Source: Acinetobacter sp. ANC 4805 (GTDB lineage: Bacteria; Pseudomonadota; Gammaproteobacteria; Pseudomonadales; Moraxellaceae). From it: DNA of 64,000 nucleotides. Below, in pieces: positions 57,634 to 64,000 of the stretch; positions within the stretch are counted from its first letter, which is position 1, and the number at the start of each line of letters is the position of its first letter. Both the position numbers and the translations under genes were made by a program. The stretch covers positions 40,500 to 104,499 of the forward strand of contig NZ_JAKZGD010000013.1 of the NCBI RefSeq assembly GCF_022549495.1, written 5' to 3'. A model generated the notes under the pieces. That model made no database searches. It was given only the letters and a program-made list of their open reading frames with translations, and was not told where the DNA came from.

Positions 57634-58170
57634 TCAACCTTTGAATTTGTTAAATGTATCCGTTGCTGCTTTTTTTAACTCGTCCAATTTACTACTCGCT
57701 TGAACCTTAATATCCTCAAACTTTGCAGCAGCTTCTTCTTTTAATTCGGTCGCTTTTGCTTTTGCATCATCAAGCTTGTTGCTTGCTTCATCTTTTAAAT
57801 GCTCAATTTTCTCTTTCGCTGATTGTTGTGTCTCAGCCAATTTATCTTTGATTTCATCAGTCTTGGCAGCCAATGCAGCTTTACTTTCACTGTGTTTTTC
57901 AGCAACACTGGTTTTGACTTCATCAAAAGCCTGTTCACCTTTCTGTTTCAGTTCATTGGCTTTTTCTTTTGCTTGTTGCAAATCTGCTTTAGTTTGCTCA
58001 AGATCTTTTGCTGCAAAGTTTTTTACATCTTCGACAGTTTCCTGACCTTTTTGTTTAATTTCATTTCCAAGCTCGCTGACTTTATCTTTCGCTTGCTGTA
58101 AATCAGCTTTAGTTTGCGCAAGGTCTTTAGCGACCAAATCTTTTAATTGATCAATTTTATCGTTAATCAT
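57634..58170 (-). CDS. LEA/apolipoprotein-like hydrophilic helical protein
   Basis: The 178-residue product is highly charged, has no Cys or Trp, and is built from amphipathic Ala/Lys/Glu-rich helix. It resembles late-embryogenesis-abundant or apolipoprotein-type proteins. A unit beginning AKDLAQTKADLQQAKDKVSEL occurs twice near the N-terminus (second copy AKDLEQTKADLQQAKEKA), a clear internal duplication of about 35 residues. Such proteins often protect against drying; that role is inference. The start is ATG 58170, 8 nt after AGGA. Confidence 0.7.
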   Translation of the reverse strand: MINDKIDQLKDLVAKDLAQTKADLQQAKDKVSELGNEIKQKGQETVEDVKNFAAKDLEQTKADLQQAKEKANELKQKGEQAFDEVKTSVAEKHSESKAALAAKTDEIKDKLAETQQSAKEKIEHLKDEASNKLDDAKAKATELKEEAAAKFEDIKVQASSKLDELKKAATDTFNKFKG

Positions 58171-58361
58171 CGTATTATTCCTCATTGTTATGTTGTGAAA
58201 GATAGATGCTTTTTCTACTTTATTTATACAGGGTTATTCTCAAAATTGGCGAAATTTCTGCAAATTGAAACAAATGGGATACAGTCTGATTAAAATGTTT
58301 GCGGATTGATAAAGCTTTTAACTTTCAGCCATAAAAATCATATAAATGAATGACCTCTCAT

Positions 58362-58910
58362 TTACTCAACAAAATTCGTTTCTAATATTTCGTAAAGTAC
58401 ATGCCAACTGAGTGGATGATCTTTTGCTAAAGCAGGATGTTGAAATTCGTTCACTTTTCGCATACCTATTTTCCGCATCAATCATTCTGACTTTGAATTT
58501 TCCAAAGTCGTAAATGATACGACCTTTTGAAGCTTTAGCCGTCTAAAAGCAAGGTGTAAAACTGCTTGAGCAGCTTCTGTTGCATATCCTTTCCCCCAAT
58601 AAACCTGATCTAAACGCCAACCAATTTCAACGCAAGGCGAAAATGAAAACTGTGTCGGCTGCGAATGTAAGCCAACAAAACCAATAAATTGATGATTTGA
58701 CTTTAATTCAACTGCCCAAAAGCCCCAACCTTGTAACTCAATGATCGCTCTAACTTTATCAATAAAAGCATCACTTTCGGTTCGGGTCAGTAATTTAGGG
58801 AAATATTGCATCACTTGGGGATTTGTACTCATTTGGGCGAAATAAGAATAATCTTCGGGCAACCATTGCCTTAAAGTCAGTCGTGCTGTTTCGATCATTT
58901 TTAAAACCAT
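58362..58910 (-). pseudogene. GNAT N-acetyltransferase with an in-frame nonsense codon
   Basis: The frame begins MVLKMIETARLTLRQW and has the GNAT core: acetyl-CoA loop VYWGKGYATEAAQAVLHLAF and TLENSKSE. It then meets a TGA at 58484-58482. Directly after it, in the same frame, LMRKIGMRKVNEFQH continues to ETNFVE and a TAA at 58362. That is the expected C-terminal strand pair of a RimJ/RimL-type enzyme, and the restored length of about 178-182 residues is normal. A CGA-to-TGA change would explain it. Either the gene is dead or translation reads through. Substrate unknown. Confidence 0.78.
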
Positions 58911-59005
58911 TAGTCATTCATTAAAAACTATTCACAATATACAGAAATAGTTCAGATATACTTTTGCGCTATCAGAATCCATACCTTATTTATAAAGCTT
59001 TATAT

Positions 59006-59494
59006 ATGAATGAAAATGAACTCTTAGACATCCAAAATGAACTTCAAGCCCAAGAAAAACGTTTGAACTATATCCTTTCAAGCAAGAAAAGAATCCAGAA
59101 CATGATTGATTCTTTTGAAGGTGATTTAGCAGAGCAACTCCTTCCTGCTATTCATCATGAAAAAAATGATTATGCTGGAATTGCATCAAGCCTAGCACTT
59201 TCGATCTGTTGGAAATTTTCAAAAGTTGAATTTCCGAAAACTGTTCATTGGTGCAGCGAAATGAGCATTAGCGACTTACAAGTTAAAGATGAATTTACCA
59301 CTGTAATTAAAGCTCAAGCTTGGTTGGGAACTTTAGGAAGTGATGAACTTTGGCAAACGCCACTTTTTGCCGAAATCACAGTTGACCCAAAAACCAACAG
59401 CTTAAAGAGCTATCACATTCATTTCTTGTCTAAAGGAAAAATCATCTCTTTAAGAAAGAACTCTAAGCAAAGCATTACAGTAAAACAGTTTTAA
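59006..59494 (+). CDS. Hypothetical protein with N-terminal coiled coil
   Basis: I do not recognise a family. The 162-residue product opens with a helix likely to form a coiled coil (ELLDIQNELQAQEKRLNYIL, about 4-45). An alpha/beta domain with several Trp follows, ending LSKGKIISLRKNSKQSITV. No signal peptide or transmembrane segment is visible. The start is taken at ATG 59006 (MNENELLDIQ). The frame is open 42 bp further upstream only from a TTG. Confidence 0.55.
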   Translation: MNENELLDIQNELQAQEKRLNYILSSKKRIQNMIDSFEGDLAEQLLPAIHHEKNDYAGIASSLALSICWKFSKVEFPKTVHWCSEMSISDLQVKDEFTTVIKAQAWLGTLGSDELWQTPLFAEITVDPKTNSLKSYHIHFLSKGKIISLRKNSKQSITVKQF

Positions 59495-59553
59495 AGATAG
59501 ATATTGGGTATTCTCTTGAATAGTGAAAACCCAATACAAGAAAGACGAATCAT

Positions 59554-60147
59554 TTAATTTATATCGTACACGCTAAAGAGTAAATTTTCCTTTTCAGAAA
59601 TTGCCCAATAGCGATGCGGAAATTTTTCAGGATCAGCAAGTACTTTAAACTTAGCATCTGCACATGATTTCTCGACTATTTTAATATGTTTTTCAGAACC
59701 ATACACAATAAATGAATCATGAACTTTATAGTCATCATGACCTTTTGCCCATTCACTTGGTTGCACATAATGAATATTTGAATGCCATGATCTCCAACGT
59801 TTTTTTAGCGTAGGTTGGATACATTCAATATTTTGTGTTTTATCAGGACTTATCTGTGCTCGGTATTTAGCTAAAAATTTGTTTTTAGCCGCTATATCGA
59901 GTTGATATCTGATTAAAAATTCATGTTTCGTCGCCGTATCTAAAGGATAAACAACAACCCAATTTCCGTTATCCCCTACATGCATTCGTTTATAAAAAAA
60001 GATAGAATCCAATAAATATGGAAACACTTCTTGATCGTATGAATGACTCTCAATCAAGCGCGTCTCGTTAGTCTCATCTCGAGTTTGACCATTCCTGATC
60101 AAAAATATAAGAGCGAAAATAACAACCCCAAATAGCATAGAAGCCAT
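59554..60147 (-). CDS. Hypothetical membrane-anchored protein, possibly missing its 5' end
   Basis: The 197-residue product has an N-terminal transmembrane helix (about residues 3-17, SMLFGVVIFALIFLI) followed by a soluble domain with no recognised motif. The frame is open upstream of the ATG at 60147 for about 21 codons and reads DDKRVRTNTPFFEYFFKLIL, which looks like a normal cytoplasmic N-terminus, but contains no start codon. An ATG at 60212 with a possible site lies in a different frame. The gene may have lost its start. Homologues would settle the question. Confidence 0.5.
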   Translation of the reverse strand: MASMLFGVVIFALIFLIRNGQTRDETNETRLIESHSYDQEVFPYLLDSIFFYKRMHVGDNGNWVVVYPLDTATKHEFLIRYQLDIAAKNKFLAKYRAQISPDKTQNIECIQPTLKKRWRSWHSNIHYVQPSEWAKGHDDYKVHDSFIVYGSEKHIKIVEKSCADAKFKVLADPEKFPHRYWAISEKENLLFSVYDIN

Positions 60148-60250
60148 GATATAAAGAATCAGTTTAAAAAAATATTCAAAAAATGGTGTATTTGTTCTAA
60201 CACGCTTATCATCTCAACAATTAATCTTGACCCTATTTTCAAGAACAGCG

Positions 60251-60306
60251 ATGTGTTTTGATTGAAGCCAAAGTGAAGCTTGAGTGAAATTTTAAATAAT
60301 AATTTT
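60251..60306 (+). repeat. Direct repeat copy 1 (about 55 bp)
   Basis: The sequence beginning ATGTGTTTTGATTGAAGCC is repeated at 60807-60861 with one mismatch over the first 32 bp and looser similarity in the AT-rich end. The two copies flank the membrane-protein gene at 60317-60760. Confidence 0.8.
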
Positions 60307-60316
60307 TAGGAATAAT

Positions 60317-60760
60317 TCAAACATACTGCTTTTTACACATCAGAAAATAGCAACTATTCGCACTCATACATCCTAAGGCCAGAATCGGTAGCATGATGAA
60401 ATACATCACAATACCGATCTTTAAAGCTGAGAAATCAATCTGATTCACCTGATCTTCGAATAGAATCATTGCAACGAGGAATGTCCAAGCAATTAAAATG
60501 ACAAGGCTTATTTTTAAAAACTGCAATAAATCAAAAATCTGCATGGGTAATTTCAATACTACTAAAACAATCAAGTAAAAGATAAAAGCCAAAACAATCA
60601 GGATTGGGGTCAGATACATCATGACTTCCATCCCATCACTGACCACATGAATAAGATGATTCTGTCGAAAATTTAAGAACAAACAGAATGGAATCACAAA
60701 ACTAAAAACAGAGACTAAACTGGCTGAGAACGATGCACAGACTAAAGACCAAGACCTCAT
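60317..60760 (-). CDS. Hypothetical four-span membrane protein
   Basis: No family is recognised. The 147-residue product consists almost wholly of four hydrophobic segments, for example SLVSVFSFVIPFCLFLN, MYLTPILIVLAFIFYLIVLV and MYFIMLPILALGCM, with short loops. Its ATG has AAGGA 6 nt upstream. It lies between two copies of a 55-bp direct repeat, upstream of the transmembrane protein at 59554 on the same strand. The pair might be an envelope unit or a duplicated module. Confidence 0.55.
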   Translation of the reverse strand: MRSWSLVCASFSASLVSVFSFVIPFCLFLNFRQNHLIHVVSDGMEVMMYLTPILIVLAFIFYLIVLVVLKLPMQIFDLLQFLKISLVILIAWTFLVAMILFEDQVNQIDFSALKIGIVMYFIMLPILALGCMSANSCYFLMCKKQYV

Positions 60761-60806
60761 TTCTATTCCTTTATTTTTGAAATTGTACTTATTATTAACA
60801 AATGAA

Positions 60807-60861
60807 ATGTGTTTTGGTTGAAGCCAAAGTGAAGCTTGTATGAAGTTTGAAAATAATAATT
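60807..60861 (+). repeat. Direct repeat copy 2 (about 55 bp)
   Basis: It matches the copy at 60251-60306, beginning ATGTGTTTTGGTTGAAGCC. It lies upstream of metG, 556 bp from copy 1. Confidence 0.8.
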
Positions 60862-60962
60862 CCCCATCAGGCTAAAAAGATTTCACCGATTCCCTTGTGC
60901 AAGTCGCTCTTAAGTCATGTAAAATCATCTGCCTTGTAAATACGAATGAGAGAACAATATCC

Positions 60963-63020
60963 GTGCGTAAAATTTTAGTCACCAATGCCCTTCCTTATGC
61001 CAATGGTCCTATCCATATGGGTCACTTACTCGGTTATATCCAAGCAGATATTTGGGTTCGTGCGATGCGTGCAATGGGTCATGACGTGACTTACGTATGT
61101 GCGGATGATGCTCATGGTACAGCGATCATGTTACGTGCCGAAGCTAATGGCATCAGCCCTGAAGCACAAATCGCCAATGTTCAGAAAGAACACATTCGTG
61201 ATTTTGATGGTTTTGGCGTACATTTCGATCACTATGATTCAACCAATAGTGACGAAAACAAAGCGCGTTCAGAAGAAATTTATATTAAGAACCGTGAAGC
61301 AGGCAATATTGCAATTCGCCCTGTAAATCAGCTTTTTGATCCTGAAAAAGGCATGTTCCTGTCTGACCGTTTCATTAAAGGCACATGCCCGAAATGTAAA
61401 TCAGAAGATCAATACGGCGATGCCTGTGAAGTCTGTGGTACAACTTATAATGCAACAGAATTAGAAAATCCACGTTCAACCTTAAGTGGTGCAACACCTG
61501 TTGAGAAATCATCAGATCACTATTTCTTTAAACTTCCGAATTTCTCAGAATACTTACAGAAATGGACGCGTGATCAAGGTCGTTTACCCGTTTCGATCGC
61601 CAATAAGCTAGATGAATGGTTTGAAGCAGGTTTATCCGATTGGGATATTTCGCGTGATGCACCTTATTTCGGTTTTGAAATTCCAGATGCACCAAACAAA
61701 TATTTCTATGTTTGGGTCGATGCACCGATTGGTTATATGTCGAGTTTTGAAAACTACATCAAAACCAAACGTCCTGATTTAAGCTTTGATGACTTCTGGA
61801 AAAAAGATAGCGATAAAGAGGTTTATCACTTCATTGGTAAAGACATCGTTTATTTCCACGCGCTGTTCTGGCCTGCAATGCTTGAAGGTGCTAACTACCG
61901 TACCCCATCAGGTTTATTCGTGAATGGTTTCTTAACCGTGAATGGTCAGAAGATGTCGAAGTCTCGCGGTACATTCATTAAAGCTGAAACTTATTTACAG
62001 CACTTGAATCCTGAATATTTACGTTATTACTTTGCTTCTAAGCTTTCTGACAAAGTTGAAGATTCAGATTTGAATTTGGATGACTTTGTTCAAAAAGTGA
62101 ATTCTGACCTTGTTGGTAAAGTCGTGAATATTGCCAGCCGTTGTGCAAAATTCATTAACAGCAATTTCAATAATACGCTTTCCAACACTTGTGCTGAGCC
62201 TGAATTGGTTCAAAGCTTTATTGATGCAGGTGATTCGATTGCTCAAGCTTATGAATCACGTGAATTCTCTGCTGCTGTTCGTGAAATCATGGCACTTGCG
62301 GATAAAGCGAATCAATATATTGATGAGAAAAAACCGTGGGCACTTGCGAAGCAAGAAGGTCAAGAGCAACAAGTTCATGATGTTTGCTCAGTCGGTATTA
62401 ACTTATTCCGTCAACTTGCGATTTACTTGGCTCCTGTTCTTCCAACACTTGCGACTCAAGTTCAGACTTTCTTACAACTTGAAAGCTTTGATTTTGCATC
62501 ACGTCAGCAAATCTTAGTTGCACATGAAATTGCTCAATTCCAACCACTTATGCAGCGTGTTGATCCTAAAGCAGTTGCAGCAATGGTAGATGCATCGAAA
62601 GATTCTTTAGCCGCTGCGGCAGAAGCGCCAAAAGTAGAAAAGAAAAAAGAGAAGAAAGCCGAGAAGAAGCCTGAACCAAAAGTAGGTGAAGCTGAAATAA
62701 TTGGTATTGAAGACTTTATGAAAGTTGACCTACGTGTAGCTGAAGTTTTAGAAGCTTCAACTGTAGAAGGTTCTGATAAATTACTTCAACTCACTTTAAA
62801 TGTAGGTGAAGTTGAACCACGCAATGTGTTTAGTGGTATTCGTGAGTATTATCAACCAGAAGACTTAAAAGGCAAATTGGTGGTGATGGTTGCTAACCTT
62901 GCACCTCGTAAAATGCGTTTTGGTATTTCTAATGGTATGGTACTTGCAGCGGGTAATGGCGAAGGTGTGTGGGTGATTTCACCTGAATCTGGTGCTAAAG
63001 CTGGCGATAAAGTGTCTTAA
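60963..63020 (+). CDS. metG: Methionyl-tRNA synthetase
   Basis: This class I synthetase charges tRNA-Met. The 685-residue product has the HIGH-type HMGH at 18-21 and a zinc-binding knuckle ([17 protein letters not shown]). KMSKS lies at 330-334 and the anticodon-binding helical domain next. A linker rich in Lys and Glu leads to the C-terminal Trbp111-like domain ([21 protein letters not shown]), needed for dimerisation and tRNA binding. The start is the GTG at 60963 (read as [10 protein letters not shown]), the family start. The open frame from 60897 is not supported. Confidence 0.96.
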   Translation: MRKILVTNALPYANGPIHMGHLLGYIQADIWVRAMRAMGHDVTYVCADDAHGTAIMLRAEANGISPEAQIANVQKEHIRDFDGFGVHFDHYDSTNSDENKARSEEIYIKNREAGNIAIRPVNQLFDPEKGMFLSDRFIKGTCPKCKSEDQYGDACEVCGTTYNATELENPRSTLSGATPVEKSSDHYFFKLPNFSEYLQKWTRDQGRLPVSIANKLDEWFEAGLSDWDISRDAPYFGFEIPDAPNKYFYVWVDAPIGYMSSFENYIKTKRPDLSFDDFWKKDSDKEVYHFIGKDIVYFHALFWPAMLEGANYRTPSGLFVNGFLTVNGQKMSKSRGTFIKAETYLQHLNPEYLRYYFASKLSDKVEDSDLNLDDFVQKVNSDLVGKVVNIASRCAKFINSNFNNTLSNTCAEPELVQSFIDAGDSIAQAYESREFSAAVREIMALADKANQYIDEKKPWALAKQEGQEQQVHDVCSVGINLFRQLAIYLAPVLPTLATQVQTFLQLESFDFASRQQILVAHEIAQFQPLMQRVDPKAVAAMVDASKDSLAAAAEAPKVEKKKEKKAEKKPEPKVGEAEIIGIEDFMKVDLRVAEVLEASTVEGSDKLLQLTLNVGEVEPRNVFSGIREYYQPEDLKGKLVVMVANLAPRKMRFGISNGMVLAAGNGEGVWVISPESGAKAGDKVS

Positions 63021-63043
63021 GATTTAGTTCTTAAATAAGAAAG

Positions 63044-63064
63044 AGCCTCTACGTTGTAGGGGCT
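63044..63064 (+). terminator. metG terminator
   Basis: AGCCTCTAC and GTAGGGGCT pair (one G-U) over a 3-nt loop, followed by TTTTAATTAATT. It lies 23 bp after the metG stop and between converging genes. Confidence 0.85.
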
Positions 63065-63078
63065 TTTAATTAATTCCA

Positions 63079-63879
63079 CTATTTAATATGTCTAGAAATA
63101 TATATTCTAGGTTTTAAGCCAAAAAACTCTACACGTTTTTTCCATGAATCAAGAGCTAACAAAAATTGAATAGAATTTATTTCAATGATAGATGAAATAG
63201 ATTTCTCATAAACAATCCATAATGCCACTGCTTTTAATTCACAATGAAGTGAAATTATATTTTGTTTAATTAACTCGAGTGAGCTTTTTGATTGCTCAAT
63301 ATTATAAATTAAATCCTGAGTAGTACTTGGAATTTTCACAGAAATTATTTCCTCATCCTTAAGCAAATCAGCTACTTCTATTTTATATTTTTTACCATCT
63401 GGATCTAATGATCGTATTATTTCCAATTGACGATCTAACAACTCATATCCATTAACATCGCTCATTTTTTTATTAAAGTAATATTCACGATATTTTAACT
63501 TATCAGAACCAGTGTCATCAGCTATTTCTTTTTCTTTTTGTGATTTCCAATCTAAATATTCTTTCTCAATTAGATCATCACTGCGAACCATTTCAATCCC
63601 TACCAATGATCTTTTTAAATAATCCATAAATGTTTGATTAAACTTAAACCATTTTCCATTTTTTAGAAAATAATTATATCCCTCATATTCTGTATAAAAA
63701 TCTAAAAGTTCTTTTAAGTCTTTAGTTAATCTACTAGTTTCTTCGCGCTTGAGTTTTACTTTTACATCATCAAGATTATTTATTTTATTTTCTTTCAAAA
63801 AGTTTGAAATTTTTACAATATCTAAACTATTTCCTATATCAAGTTTTGCAACTTCTTTTCGTCCTTGTTTAAAAATCAA
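63079..63879 (-). pseudogene. DUF6119/TIGR04141-like gene, 5' truncated
   Basis: The 266 residues match the C-terminal half of the sporadically distributed TIGR04141/DUF6119 family. Visible are GKWFKFNQTFMDYLKRSLVGI, YELLDRQLEI and KKYKIEVADLLKDEEIISVK, then the Ser-rich segment that ends the family core. Family members are usually about twice as long. The frame is open to about 63940 but has no good start: the TTG at 63879 is the first candidate, and an in-frame TAA lies upstream. An IS-like start of another gene on the opposite strand is close by. The remaining gene is therefore probably inactive. Confidence 0.65.
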
Positions 63880-63911
63880 CTCATAATTATATTCATTAAA
63901 TCTAAAAATAA

Positions 63912-64000
63912 TAGATCTCTTGCGAAAGTAAGAAATGTTTTATACTGATCAGATGAGATATGAAAATTTAACACGATTTAATGATAAGGAATTCAAACGA
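63912..64000 (+). mobile_element. Probable 5' end of an IS5-type insertion sequence (partial)
   Basis: The sequence AGATCTCTTGCGAAAGTAAG is a plausible inverted-repeat end. It is followed by TTGCGA and TATACT promoter boxes 15 nt apart, then an ATG at 63953. From there MRYENLTRFNDKEFKR, typical of the N-terminus of IS5-group transposases, runs off the window. It lies against the truncated 5' end of the DUF6119 gene. The boundary and family are inferred. Confidence 0.5.
63953..64000 (+). CDS. Transposase N-terminus (partial, IS5-type)
   Basis: Only 16 codons are visible (MRYENLTRFNDKEFKR). They resemble the start of IS5-family transposases in Acinetobacter, where RLTG usually follows. An in-frame ATG at 63935 is a possible alternative start. 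The reading frame continues beyond the window. The assignment rests on short similarity and on the context of a broken neighbouring gene. Confidence 0.45.
   Translation, partial: MRYENLTRFNDKEFKR

Noticed and set aside
60897..60962. 22-residue extension of MetG
   Set aside because: The family begins at [14 protein letters not shown]. The GTG at 60963 provides this start, and the upstream residues have no family counterpart.
62131..62517. 128-codon frame inside metG
   Set aside because: It is out of frame within a conserved gene, with no start signal and no family likeness.

Overview
The window is chromosomal DNA from a low-GC gammaproteobacterium, very probably Acinetobacter. The clearest marker is a phosphatase-adeI-adeJ-adeK operon (6740-13285): the proteins match the Acinetobacter AdeIJK efflux pump along their length, and the PAP2 gene sits where it does in that genus. 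The species cannot be fixed from sequence alone.

Most of the window is core housekeeping. On the left are lolA, a pirin, rpmA-rplU, ispB and a multi-spanning Gcr-type protein, then PAP2-adeIJK behind a promoter overlapped by a perfect 22-bp palindrome. Next come two YbjQ-type proteins, a broken DUF4116-repeat gene, a Dph6-like/SDR/unknown operon and valS. After an accessory patch (caspase-like protein, membrane protein, DUF559 nuclease, two REP-like palindromes) come a J-domain protein, an ammonium transporter with a sigma-54-type promoter, bacterioferritin, a reductase, a hydrolase/TetR pair with tandem operators, ligA, a gntR-smc-zipA operon, an unknown gene paired with a small GTPase, TauE, birA-coaX, ffh, ypjD and dusC.

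From 45005 to 53730 a single-strand cluster of five genes encodes exported proteins. They share an N-terminal motif directly after the signal peptide, and every mature cysteine lies in a short-range pair. They resemble Acinetobacter DUF6160/FilA-type proteins, of unknown role, and form the most distinctive multigene unit here. The right part holds dcd, a LysE exporter, a DUF2062 protein, apbC/mrp, an LEA-like helical protein, a GNAT gene with a nonsense codon, small membrane proteins flanked by a direct repeat, and metG. The window ends in a DUF6119/TIGR04141-like gene that appears to be cut by an IS5-type insertion.

Four genes look broken: DUF4116 (in-frame TAA), the gene at 43471 (frameshift), GNAT (in-frame TGA) and DUF6119 (5' truncation). 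These, with the caspase pair, mark the accessory parts of an otherwise conserved backbone. I saw no rRNA, tRNA, CRISPR array or prophage.
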